From Yamagishiella unicocca (lineage: Eukaryota > Chlorophyta > Chlorophyceae > Chlamydomonadales > Volvocaceae): a stretch of 64,000 bases of DNA. The notes under the pieces were generated by a model. That model was not told where the DNA came from. It made no database searches and saw only the letters and a program-made list of their open reading frames with translations. A program made the position numbers and the translations under genes. Positions 46,901 to 56,901 of this stretch are shown in pieces; within the stretch, counting starts at the first letter, position 1; each line of letters starts with the position of its first letter. The DNA is taken from the NCBI GenBank assembly GCA_003116995.1, contig BDSL01000093.1, positions 310,001-374,000 of the forward strand, given 5' to 3'.

Positions 46901-49900
46901 GCAAGGGGTTGAGGAAAGACAAGGAAGGGGACTTTATAAGGGAATCCGCGAATCCACGGCCGACAAATCGAGGGCGGTGAAGGTGGTGGTCCGGAGGAGA
47001 GGCGCGGCAAGGAGACGGAGCGGAGGCGCTTCTGAGTCGTAGTGATAGGCAACGGGGGGTTCGAGGAAGACCCGTGGATGCCCGAAAAAACGGCAACGGG
47101 GGGGGTGGGGGGGAACCGCCGGGTTGGCTTAGTCGAGGAGGGCTCTGGTGAATGGTAGGTATCACGTCAGCCTTCATGGCCGTCGCTTTCATCGCCGCCG
47201 CAGCCCCCCTTCAATTCCTCTGCTCTCGGCCTCTGTTCGCTTGGCGGTTGGGGCGGTGTGCCGGGTCCCAACCGCCCACTACTTACCCTCCCACGGTGCC
47301 ACATACCCTGGCGTCGAGCCCTGCCCTGCCCTGCCCACGTCCCACAGCCACCGTCCACCTCTCCCCTTTCTCCCGCGTCCTTGCCCTCATCCCCCTGTCA
47401 CCTCTCGCACTCCCTCATCCCCTCACCCTAAAACCCTCAACCCCTCGTCCCCCCTCACTCGCACCCCTTCCCCCTCCTCCCCCCAGGGCGAGAGTGTGGG
47501 TGTCGTACTGGCGCTAGTGGGGGCGGTGCCAGTGCGCGAGGGCACAGGCCGGGTGGCCAGGTGCGGTTTCTCGCGTGTGCCATCTGGCTGGGTTTCGGAG
47601 CGGCGCGGGCACGGTTGCATGGAGTATTGGCTTGCCCGCTTCCTGCAAATGGCCCTACAACCACCAACCGCTGTCCGGTTTTCATGCCGCGCCCTTCCTT
47701 CTCTTCCAAGTGCGTCCTGTACCTCGTTGCCTCGTTTCCGCTGGGACATCACACGTAAAGCTCCAACCCGCTCTCCAACTTTGTGCGCAAGCCAGCCCTC
47801 AGATGAGGTAGACGAAATCCCCAAATCTGCAAACCATCAACCACCAACCGCTAACCGCCAGGTTCGAGCTGGTTCCGCTGGAGCAGTTGGGCCGGCCCCG
47901 TGTGGACGTGCTTTGCAACATGAGCGGCATCTTCCGAGACAGCTTCCAGAACGTGGTGGAGCTGCTCGACGACCTGTTCGCCAGGTGGGTGTGGTACGAC
48001 AGAGCCGTACAGCGTTGTGTTTAGGGTTTTCGGCGGCCCGGGCGGAGAAATGAGAAAAGTCCAGATTACCCGGATGAGGACAGAAACCAGCTGGCGGTGT
48101 GGGCACAATGCTAAAACCCTAAACCCTTAACCCTAAAACAGCCGGTCTTGGAGCAAGGCTGTGCGACCCCCACCCAACCCGCATGTGTTCGATCCCTGCA
48201 ACAATATACGGTGTGCCTGGCTGCGCCCCGCCCCCTCCCCACACACGTTGTCGCGTTGCGTAAAACGGTTTTTATACACCCCCCACACACAACCGCGCGC
48301 GTCCCGGTGTCTGAAGGCTATGCACACGCTACATTTCCCCAGTCGCGTAAACGGTTCTTTTATTGTAACCCTACAAAATCGCGCAGGGCTGCTGCTGCCG
48401 CCGAGCCGGACGGCATGAACTTCATCGCCAAGCACTCCCGAGCCATGCAGGCACAGGTACCGTGTCTATTTGTTTTCTAAGGGAGGAAAAGAGGGGAGCG
48501 TATTGGAGAAAGAGGAAAAGCGTCCAAGTTCGAAAAGATGCAAAAGATGTGGAAGGTGGAATGGGGTCGAGAGGAAGCACGAGGGGAGGGAAGTACGAGC
48601 TGGCGGGGAGGGGGGGCTGGAGCGCGGCGTTGGGTTTCGTGACGGAGGAGGAGGGAGTGGTGTCGGCGGCACCAGGAGTTTGGGGTTCGCCACGGGCAGC
48701 CCATCCGAGTTGCCTAAACCATTAGAGGCTGCGCGAGCTGCGACGTGCAGCGCCGTTCGTACGCACCCGCCGTGCGTACGGACCCTGTTGAAGGACACGT
48801 GTTAACAGATGACCCCGCAGTACGGCGTGCTCGTCCGGCGTTCTCGGCAACCGAATGGAGCCCTTCTGGCGCCCCCCTCCCAGCTGCCAGCACCTCTCTT
48901 CTCTCCCCCTCCCCTCGCCTGCCCTGTCGGCCCACGGATTGCCTCTGACGTCTGACCCCCCTTATCTCCTCCGAGCCCAGACCCGCTCTGGCCCCCCTTA
49001 TCTCCTCCGCGCCCAAACCCGCTCTGACCCCCCTTATCTCCTCCGCGCCCAACCACGCAGGGTCTAGGCGCCACCTCGGCTCGCCTGTTCTCCAACCCCG
49101 CGGGGGATTACGGCTCCATGGTCAATGAGCGAGTAGGCGCCGGCAGGTGAGACAGCAGCGGGCAGCACAGGGACGGGGGTCGGGGGGAAAAGCGTAGGCG
49201 GAGGAGTGTGCGCGAGCGGTGGGTTAGAAGGGGAGGGAAGGGGTAAAACACAGCTAAAAACCTGATATAGAGCCTCTGGACCTCGAGTCTGCCCCCCACC
49301 TGCCCCGCCACAATCCTCGGGCCCCGGAGGGGAACACACTCCCCCCTCTCTCTCCTGATGCTCGTCCCATGCCGTACGCAACTCCACCCCACCCCACCCC
49401 TACTGCGGCGCTCTTCACCACCGCGGCTACCTGCCGTGAATGCGCCCCTTTCCCCCAACTCCTCACCCTTACCCCCCGCTTCCGGGCCCATCCACTAACC
49501 CCCTCGCCTCTTGACGAGTATTTTCCGATCGCCACATATTGGGTTGCGCAGCTGGGTCAACGGCGACGAGCTGGGTGATACCTGGGCCGCCCGCAATGCC
49601 TTCAGCTACGGGCGAGGCAAGGAGCGGGGGACCGCGAGGCCCGAGGTGAGTTTGGAGGGTTCTGGGGGGCTCGGGGGGAGGACCAGGGGTGCTGCATGAG
49701 GCGTTCCCAGTAACGCCAAGTTCCCGCACAGATCGGTCTCGGCTGCAAACCGCCAAACTTCAATCGCCAACGCTTATCCGTACAGTCCCCACCCCTCGGA
49801 ACCCCATTCCTGCCGGCACCCCAGCCTCCTCCCACCCGCCCAATACACACATACACCCTCCTCCCCTTCAGGTGCTCCAAGCGCTCCTTCGCACCACCGA

Positions 49901-51421
49901 CCGCATCGTACAGCAGATCGACAGCGTGGAGTACGGCCTAACCGACATCCAGGTAATGCCGTACCGCCCATCGCAGGACTAGATTCCCAGTTCCTGTCGA
50001 GCTCCGCTACCCCATCCTTCCTCCCTTCGCCCTCTCGTCCCGCCTCCCCTCGCCCCCTCTCCCCGTTCTTCCCCCCTCCTATAACACCACAAATGCTCCT
50101 CCTTCGCCCCCACTGGGGTCTTCTCCACCCCCCGCCCGGCCCTCCCCCGTTGCTGCCGCCGCCGCCTCTTTGATGGGCTGCTCCCTGCCTCAGGAGTACT
50201 ACGCCAACACCGGAGCACTCAAGCGGGCCGCTGAGGTGGCCAAGGGCGGAAAGCAAGACGGCGGCGGCCGAGTGGGGTGCTCTATTGTCGAGGCGTTTGG
50301 GGGCGCCGGCGCGGGCGCGGGAGGCGGCGCGGGTTCGATTCCGCCTCCCCGCGAGCTGGAGGAGGTGCTGCGGCTCGAGTACCGCTCCAAGCTACTGAAC
50401 CCCAAGTAGGATCCCCGGGAGAAGGCTGGGCTGGGTTGGGGCTGGGCGGCAGCGGGATGGGGCGAGATGCGAGATGTGAGATGTGGGACGTGGGGTATGG
50501 CGAACCGGCCCGGAAAGAGGCGTGAAGGGAGCGGCTGAAGACTATGAGGTGGAGCGTGTAGAAACATAGGGGGTGTGCGGTAGCCCAGTCCACCCGGCGC
50601 CGCCACGCACCCAACTACCGCCGTACCTCTTTCCGCCACGCACCCAACTACCGCCGTACCTCTTTTACGAACACGAGCAGATGGGCCAAGGCCATGGCGG
50701 CGCAGGGCAGCGGCGGCGCGTACGAGATATCCACCCGCATGACTGCGCTGGTGGGCTGGGGCGCCACCACCGACTTCAGGGAGGGCTGGGTGTGGGACCA
50801 GGCAGCTGACACGTACGTGGCGGATGAGGAGATGGCGGCCACACTCCGGAAGAATAACCCACAGGTGGGAGGGGGCATAAAGACACGGTTTGCCGGTTTG
50901 GGCGGGAAGACCCGGTTCGCCGGTTGGAGGGGGGGAACGGGGGGGGGAGATGTGTATGTGCCAATTTGCCGCTAGGACGCGGAATGCGCCAATTTGTCGC
51001 TAGGACGCGGAATGCGCCAATTTGCCGTTGGGGAGAGCGATAGTTTGGCGATTTTCCCGATGGGGATTGCGCAGATTATCCGCCGCTAGGGAGTGTGTCT
51101 TTTTTACCGCCGAGCGGACACAAACCAGAAGTTACTATTTACTTGACCGCAATGTGCGTTTGCATCAATGTAACTGAAACACGAGGAACAGAAAATGTGT
51201 TGTTACTCCTCGAACAAAACCTGCCGTCCGCAGCTCCCCTCCCTCCCCTCTCTCTCCCCGCTCTTGTCCACCCGCTGCAGGCGTTCGCCAACGTGCTGAA
51301 GCGCATGCTCGAGGCCGCCGGTCGCGGCATGTGGTCGCCCTCCGCGGAGCAGCTGGCGCAGCTGCAGGCGATGTACTCGGACATGGACGACCAGCTGGAG
51401 GGGGTCGGGGGGAAGAAATAG
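30922..51421 (+). CDS. CHLH2: Magnesium chelatase H subunit, CHLH2/BchH-like paralogue
   Basis: ChlH binds protoporphyrin IX and inserts Mg2+ with ChlI/ChlD and ATP, in the plastid. The 38 exons give 1714 residues: 30922-31287, 31820-32128, 32775-33122, 33773-33880, 34187-34270, 34631-34759, 35290-35400, 35826-35889, 36270-36541, 36870-36902, 37126-37188, 37602-37691, 37833-37923, 38265-38359, 38638-38802, 39354-39410, 40029-40110, 40391-40473, 40910-41031, 41208-41382, 42098-42323, 42516-42706, 43139-43303, 43874-44006, 44366-44427, 44787-44933, 45134-45175, 45914-46010, 46727-46896, 47487-47560, 47862-47984, 48387-48456, 49061-49146, 49552-49645, 49872-49952, 50194-50405, 50681-50864, 51281-51421. 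Residues 1-75 are Ser/Arg/Ala-rich, like a transit peptide. A 13-Gln run starts at 153. Core motifs include [10 protein letters not shown] (958-967), YAANNPSES (994-1002), the NIHALDP stretch in exon 29 and the C-terminal LLNPK. The usual length is about 1,400; the excess is Ala/Gly/Ser-rich insertions. The [13 protein letters not shown] form is closer to bacterial BchH than to canonical plant ChlH, hence CHLH2. Introns 2 and 29 start with GC. Confidence 0.93.
32129..32774 (+). repeat. CHLH2 intron 2: GC donor, 15-bp and 12-bp tandem arrays
   Basis: The intron begins CAG|GCGAGT and ends CCAG|GCC. Near its 5' end, 32144-32222 holds five copies of a 15-bp unit (GGGCTGTATCTGTGG). Then 32395-32487 holds about eight copies of CCCCTCCCCCGT-type 12-mers, followed by TCC/TTCC-rich sequence. 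The minus-strand Gly/Asp-repeat ORF here is an artefact of the 12-mer array. Confidence 0.8.
41707..41890 (+). repeat. 62-bp direct repeat, three copies, in CHLH2 intron 20
   Basis: The unit TGCTGACATTTTGTGG followed by CAGACAAACCTAATAAAAAG and GCCCTCGTGTGAAAACGGTAA starts at about 41707, 41769 and 41831. The copies differ at only a few positions (TGG/CGG, TGAA/TGAC). They lie between exons ending 41382 and starting 42098. Confidence 0.85.
43672..43775 (+). repeat. 14-bp array AACTGG(T)8 in CHLH2 intron 23
   Basis: Seven to eight perfect copies of AACTGGTTTTTTTT lie between exon 43139-43303 and exon 43874-44006. The long T-runs make this an unusual AT-rich island in a GC-rich gene. Confidence 0.9.
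45395..45697 (+). repeat. 50-bp tandem array, six copies, in CHLH2 intron 27
   Basis: GGGATGGAGGGGGCAGGCTG begins at 45395, 45445, 45495, 45545, 45595 and 45645. The units are almost identical (CCCGCC/CACGCC variants). Because 50 is not a multiple of three and the unit lacks stops, long artefactual ORFs appear in several frames on both strands. The array lies between exons ending 45175 and starting 45914, so it is not translated. Confidence 0.92.
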
Positions 51422-51740
51422 GGAGTGAGGCTAAGGGAAGGGAAGTCAGGCTAAGGGGAGGAGGAGGAGGAAGGGGAAGGGAAGGGGCGGCGAGGTAGGG
51501 GGTGAGGCGAGGCGAGGTGAGGGGGTTCGAGGGAAACCCGTGGATGAGGGGGATGAGGTGAGGGGGAGGGGGCGGGGTGGGGGACTGAGGCGGTGTGAAC
51601 AGGCGCGAGGCGCAGGAGGAGCGCAGGGTCTGAGGTGCAGGTGGTCAGCGACGGTGGAGGACCGGACTGTCCGGGACAGGGGGGTTGAAGGAAGCGACCA
51701 GGGGTGTGAAAGGGGCCCGATCTGTAAGCTGGGGTCCTTA
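51422..51740 (+). other. 3' UTR of CHLH2 with TGTAA signal
   Basis: The TAG stop is at 51419-51421. TGTAA at 51723-51727 is a plausible poly(A) signal, giving a UTR of about 320 bp. The UTR also contains one copy of the dispersed GTTCGAGGGAAACCCGTGGA motif at about 51526-51545. Confidence 0.55.
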
Positions 51741-52835
51741 CGGCTTCCTGTCATCCGCGGTTACGCCTTCTCATGCTTACACAATTGAAGAGGATGCTCT
51801 GATGGCGGGCGTCAATGGGTGCATGTCTTCGGTATTATATGTTCGGATGTACATCATTACAGTGAGATAGCATCACCGGCGGCGAGAGTAAGACGAGTGT
51901 TCACGAGCCGACTAAATATAATGCGCCTATCATTGTTGTGCCGCTGAGTGCGCGTGTGTACACCGAATTATCCATATATATTAGCAGCCGCAGTACATCC
52001 CGTTGACACCGAAGGGTTTCTGGCTCCGGAAGGAGGCTGCCGGCGGGAAGGAGGGTATCCATCCTCCGCCGCCTTTTGATGAAATGCGAGTGTGCAGTGG
52101 GGAAGACATTGAGGGGAGAAACCTCTTGTCGATACCTGCTGGAGTGGCTACTGCTGCGCCGAACGGGCGACGTGCCACAAGGCCCTGAACATGGCATACT
52201 AAAGGGCCTTATGAGGGCCCGTGCTGATGTACCCCAAAGCAGTACCTGGTCGGGGCCCAGCTGGGTGTATGTTGCAAATGTTGCGAGAGGTCAGAAACAA
52301 TGCATGGCTCGCTCGGCCTCGGGCAGCCGGCCTTGAGCCTGGGAGTTGGTGGTAGGCGAGGACGGGAAAGCGGGTCATAATGAGGGAGGCGGGTTTTGAG
52401 AAGACGGTTAGGGTAGCTCCTGCAGATTTGAGGTTCTCCTCCACAGCTGTGGCGGACGTTGGCGCACACCAGGAGCGGCAGCATGCTGGACCAGCTGGTA
52501 TGTGGCTATGCAAGTGTATCAAGCGTGTGAGGGTGAATGTGATGCCTGTAATGACACGTTGTCGACACGTGACAGGCACACAACTGCGGTGGGAGCTTCC
52601 AGAGACAGGTGTGTCAGTAGTTCAGTAATCTCGGCATCAATCAAGTTGCTTTGGTGTGTCACATGTGTCACGTCTTGCGCATGTGCCCCTCAGATCACGA
52701 CCACCTGGAGCTCTATCTGGCATATGCTACCCGGCAATGACAGCACGCAGAAGCTGTCACGCTTCGAGCGTGCCGTTATCCGGCGCTCTCTAGTGACCCT
52801 GCCATACATTCGGTGGTGCCGCATGCCTTCAGGCG
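51741..52835. other. Unassigned, probably mobile-element-derived
   Basis: No complete ORF can be supported. Some stretches look coding-like in one frame or another (for example 52076-52336 on the plus strand) but lack domains. The interval precedes a Cys/His-rich fragment and may be its decayed 5' part. Confidence 0.3.
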
Positions 52836-53412
52836 ATGGCGCAGCGCAAGTGCTTCCCCACCACCATGGAGACTGCCGTTCACCAGTTCCTGAATTCCCT
52901 GTATCTAATGCTTTCTGCACCATCTGCCAGCGGTGTCCACAAGCGTGCAGCCCCCCACATCCGTGTGACCTTCAAGCAGACACTGACCATGGTGGATGAT
53001 TTAGAGAAGGCGTGCAGATGCATGGCCGGAGCTGTGCCGGAGCTGTCCCTGTGGCTTCACCTTCTGCGGGGAGCACAAGGACAACCAAACCTGTCCAGGG
53101 GTGGTGAAGGTCAAGGACCGGCGGGGTGTGGCAGTCTGTGGGCGGTCAATCGACCTGGCACGGAATGTCAGGTACATCAGTGTCAGTCAGTTCCTGGAGC
53201 GTGCGTTGGCCAACCCACCCACAGGGTTGGCATACCCTGCGGTGGCTGCCGATTTCGGGAGCTGGCCCAACAGGACCACGCTTGGACCCGTGTGCCGTTG
53301 GTGCCTCAAGGCTCACAAGCTAGTGCACCCCAAGCATGAGAGGGCTGAAGTGGCACTAATGTCCGCGGCGGACGTCAAGCTGCGGGCGGTTGATGTCCGC
53401 CGCGGATATTAG
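52836..53412 (+). pseudogene. Cys/His-rich ORF fragments, transposon-like
   Basis: Two coding-like frames follow each other. The first (52836 to about 53075) gives HIRVTFKQTLTMVDDLEKAC. The second (about 53030-53412) gives ELCRSCPCGFTFCGEHKDN, a C-x2-C-x-C-x4-C-x2-H-x5-C cluster, and then VVKVKDRRGVAVCGRSIDL, VSQFLERALANPPTG and VCRWCLKAHKLVHPKHERAE to a TAA stop. The metal-binding pattern suggests a small zinc-binding domain. The last 100 bp are one arm of a palindrome, so the true C terminus may have been lost. The family is unknown and a frameshift or an intron separates the two parts. Confidence 0.4.
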
Positions 53413-53490
53413 CGCCATTTTAGCCCTCTCATGCTTGGGGAGCACTTGCTTGTGAGCCTTGAGGGACCAAAGGCACATGGGCTCCAAGCA
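53280..53490. repeat. Large imperfect palindrome with ~97-bp arms
   Basis: The arm 53280-53376 (CTTGGACCCGTGTGCC ... to GTCCGCGGCGGAC) is matched by the reverse complement of 53392-53490, with a spacer of about 15 bp. Both arms encode CLKAHK-HPKHERA-like or LKAHKQVLPKHERAK-like residues when read in their own direction. The two arms are therefore an inverted duplication of coding sequence, not a chance hairpin. Confidence 0.85.
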
Positions 53491-53985
53491 TGTCGCCCCA
53501 CAGCAGCAAGCGCGCGTCTGCCTGGCGCGTTTGCCGTCGTTCCTTCCACAGCAACTGTCTATAATACATGTCCGTGACAGACCAGCAAGCGGAGGCATCT
53601 TCGCTGCTAGGCGCTTGGCATTTCAAGTCGAAATCGGTCCGTGTGTCACGTCTTGGGACCGGCTCAACATAATATGCTATCTCTTTATAAATAACATGTC
53701 CAAACATCACAGCAGGTGCGCTAGTCGCTAAATGGACCTTGCTGCCGTTGCTAGATCGCCCGCTAGGATCCAACGTGCATGCCGCAGCAACTAATACAGC
53801 TCGTAACTTCCAGAATTCCACCATATATAAACTGTAGCATTTCGCACTTGGTTTCACCTCATTTGGTCGAGGGCTAGTCCTTGTCGCAGGTTGTCGCTTT
53901 TCGTTACCCCGGGTTGGCTGCCATGGGGCAGCTGGATACGCCCGCTCCCAACTCCCGCACTTCCGCCAGGCCCAGGGAATCAGAA
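53413..53985. other. Unassigned spacer containing the second palindrome arm
   Basis: Apart from the palindrome arm (to 53490) nothing is recognised. No exon in this interval is supported on either strand. Confidence 0.35.
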
Positions 53986-53989
53986 TGAA

Positions 53990-55110
53990 AACTGATATGA
54001 TCAGGATGTCCGTCTGAGTTTACACGACGAGTTCGCGGACGCCCGGCGGGCCGCGCATGAGATGTTTGTGCGCGAAGCGCTTGGGGGTACCGGGCCTGTC
54101 CTGCCAGCGGCCTTGAATGCCCTGCAGCAAGTGTTCCGGCAGCTCTGGTCCGGCATGAAGTGGGAGCCTGCCTATAAGGAGGGGTGGTGGCGGTTGGCTG
54201 TGGATGGGATCCCCCTCCTCGGGAATTCTCATATGCGGTCGGTAGCAGCAGCCCCATGTGGATGTGGTGGTCCGGCTGGAGAGTTGCCAGGGGCGGGTAT
54301 CCCCCGCCTACACCACTTTTGGTTCTGCCCGGTGGCTCAAGCAGTGATTGCTCAACTCGAGACCCAGCTCGGTGCAGGGGTGACACGGGCGCAAGTTTGG
54401 TTGGTGCAAGCACCTACCGGGTACAGTCCTGCGTCTGGGATGTAGTAGTCCTGGCGGCTATAACTGCCATGGAGGTGGGGCGCCGGTTTATGGCCGCGGC
54501 CTTGAAAAGGGCGGGGGCTGGTGGTCCCCCTCTTACTCCGGGTAGTGGTCTTCTGGATCGTGCCGTTCGCCGTGGGTGGGTGGAGTTTTGGGCCCTTCTG
54601 AGGGGCTTTGCTGCGTTGGGGCTTCCCCAGAAAGGCTGGGATACAGTGGGGCCTCGGCATCCTTTCTTGCGGGTTGTCGCCAGTCGCCTTGTGTGCGGGG
54701 GACCGGCTGAGGTACTGGTGGATTCGTGATTGGTCCGGGTTGTCTTGGGGAGCGGGGTTTCCCGTGCTTCTTACTTTCCGGCTCTATAGGCGCGTTGAGC
54801 CCTGCTAGGGGTCCGTGCCTTTTGGGATGAGAGGTGGCTGGCTCCGATGTTTGCATCGTTGCGGCGCTTCAGTGGTTCGTCGGATGCTGGGCTGTTAGGT
54901 TGGTTGGTGGTCAGTTCCTGATAGGGGAACCTCGAGTGCAAATTCCCCCTGGGGTGCTGGCTGCTGCACTGTGTGCCTACGGCCTGTCCCTTTGGTGTTC
55001 TGGCGGTTTGCCTTTGTTCCGGTGCATGTCGGTCTTTGTTTCCTCCGTCTTTTTCAGTGTCAGGCGATGCGCCCGATGGTTCTACCTCTTGGTCTGGAAC
55101 CCACTGTAAC
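53990..55110 (+). mobile_element. 5'-truncated L1-type non-LTR retrotransposon: ORF C terminus and 3' end
   Basis: The reading frame begins mid-protein (LHDEFADARRAAHEMFVREA) and continues through LWSGMKWEPAYKEGWWRLAV to the CCHC-type knuckle PCGCG ... LHHFWFCP. It then breaks at about 54418: here GGGTACAG stands where the 19.9-kb copy has GGGGTACAG, a 1-bp loss that brings a stop (PTGYSPASGM*). The original frame resumes as VWDVVVLAAI, EVGRRFMAAALKRAG and WVEFWALLRGFAALGLPQKG. A further ~400 bp, ending GGTCTGGAACCCACTGTAAC at 55110, would be the 3' UTR and 3' terminus, because a second, inverted copy (56086-56515) stops at the same point. No reverse transcriptase or endonuclease domain is present. 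Confidence 0.65.
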
Positions 55111-56080
55111 CGGGCCGTAAAAGGGCGAGATTTATAGACAGCGGCGTACCAATTGCCGCGCAAGGCGATTTGTGCTAGGAGCAATAATTTGTATACTAGA
55201 TCACTATGTCGACGTCGTACATGGCTGTCGCGCCCTTGGTGGCCGATGCGCTCTTTTGTCTTCATCAGCCAGATCAGCCTCTCCGCTGCGACCTGCTGCG
55301 ACCTACGGGTCAACGGATAAGGTGGCGTCACGTTGCGTCACAATGACTTGGCACCAACGCCTGCCTACCTTGAAACCTCCGTAGGAAAGCTGTTGTTCAG
55401 CTTTGTTGGTGGACTTGTTACGATGAGCGTCAGCTGTTACGGCTATGTGTGAGGGACATGAGGAACAGGAGATCCTAGGATGAGGATGGTTTGCGTCGAA
55501 AAGGAACTCTTGCAACGGCAACAATCGATGGCAAAGTATGAACCGCAAGAGACCTGCTGGCGGTGCTTTATCCAGGTGGATGGCGTACCTGCTTGCCTGG
55601 CATTTTGCTTTAAAGGAGAGTGTTATATCTAGCGATCAGGTGGGCCACAACGGGCTTTAGGGCGGCATGCAGTGTGCGCAGACTCAGCGACGCAGTAACC
55701 CCCTCCCATCAACCAGCAACCTCGCTCCATCATGCTTTCCATATCTGAAAACACGGTCACGAACTGTCCCTGCCGGCATCACCCTCTCTGACGACGCAGC
55801 AGGACGATTCCCGCAGCACCCAGACCATGATCACATCGGATTGTGTTCATGGCCCGGGTGCTGTGGCATCGTCCTGCTGTGTCGTCAGAGAGGGCGACAT
55901 GGGCATGGACAACTCGAGACCGTGATTGTGGCTACATAAAGCAGGGGGGATCTGCAGGGTTAGGGATCGTGGGTTAGGCAGGGTTTGTGTGGAGATAGAG
56001 AAGGTGCGAGGGGTCTTTGGGCAATGTATGGAAATGGCTGTGTAAAAATGGGGAGGGCTAATGTTCAATTTCTTTTGTTG
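55111..56080. other. Spacer between inverted LINE 3' ends; nothing recognised
   Basis: No gene was found. An ORF on the minus strand overlapping its left part (54771-55331) is mostly the antisense of the LINE tail. An imperfect inverted repeat lies around 55780-55890, where TCTCTGACGACGCAGCAGGA is partly mirrored by TCCTGCTGTGTCGTCAGAGA. Confidence 0.4.
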
Positions 56081-56085
56081 TAACG

Positions 56086-56515
56086 GTTACAGTGGGTTCC
56101 AGACCAAGAGGTAGAACCATCGGGCGCATCGCCTGACACTGAAAAAGACGGAGGAAACAAAGACCGACATGCACCGAAACAAAGGCAAACCACCAGAACA
56201 CCAAGTTGACAGGCCGTAGGCATACAGAGCAGCAGCCAGCACCCCAGGGGGAATTTGCACTATCAGGAACTGGCCACCACCCAACCTAACAGCCCAGCGC
56301 CCGACGAACCAGTGAAGCGCCGCAACTAACGATGCAAACATCGGAACCAGCCACCTTTCATCCCATAAGGCACGGACCCCTAGCAGGGCTCAACACGCCG
56401 ATATAGCCAGAAAGTATGAAGCACGGGAAACCCCGCTCCCCAAGACAACCCGAGCCGATCAGGAATCCACCAGTACCTCAGCCGGTCCCCCGCACACAAG
56501 GCGATTGGCGACAAT
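56086..56515 (-). mobile_element. Second, shorter 5'-truncated LINE tail, inverted
   Basis: The reverse complement of this segment matches about 54675-55110, from GTCGCCAATCGCCTTGTGTG to GGTTCCAGACC read on the plus strand. Both share the same 3' terminus next to GTAACNGTTAC. One difference from the other copy is a small deletion around 56262. The two copies are convergent (tail to tail) with about 1 kb between them. Confidence 0.8.
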
Positions 56516-56517
56516 GG

Positions 56518-56901
56518 TTGTTGTAATCGTTACAGTGGGCTCCAGACCTGAAAAGGTAGAGCCATCGGGCGCATCGCCTGACACTGAAAAAGACAAGGAA
56601 AGCAGAGAAAACCGACGGTTCCGAAAGACAAACCACCCAGAGCCTCACAACCGAGAGCCCAGAGGAAACAGCAAGCACCAATACACAGGGGGAGGTTGCG
56701 CTGATGGCTCCCCTGCACATGGCCACATGCATCCCAAGCAGACCCCCGAATGGAGAGACAGCAGCACGCCTCGGCAACACAATCGGATAACTCCCCCCCC
56801 AAGATCCCGAAAACGTCCCACACCCGAAACGGGCCGATGCCCATAGCGAGACGGGAAGAAACAATGGTACTTAATACCATCAACCAGTTGAGGTCAACAC
56901 C
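56518..56901 (-). mobile_element. Repeat A', inverted copy of 57716-58108
   Basis: The reverse complement is nearly identical to 57716-58108. Its end (GTTACAGTGGGCTCCAGACC on the plus strand, 56529-56548) is closely related to the LINE tail at 56086-56105. Repeat A is therefore the 3' end of a related element subfamily. The frame across it reads FSVRRCARWLYLF where the LINE has FSVRRCARWFYLL, confirming a common origin. Confidence 0.8.

Noticed and set aside
50404..50409. Apparent stop TAG after LLNPK in the CHLH2 C-terminal region
   Set aside because: The exon ends two bases earlier at a GTAGGA donor. Joining AA to A at 50681 restores Lys and the conserved C terminus (KWAKAM...), so the gene is not truncated.
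54771..55331. 186-codon minus-strand ORF
   Set aside because: Mostly the reverse strand of the LINE 3' tail. A similar frame is broken in the second copy, and there is no domain.
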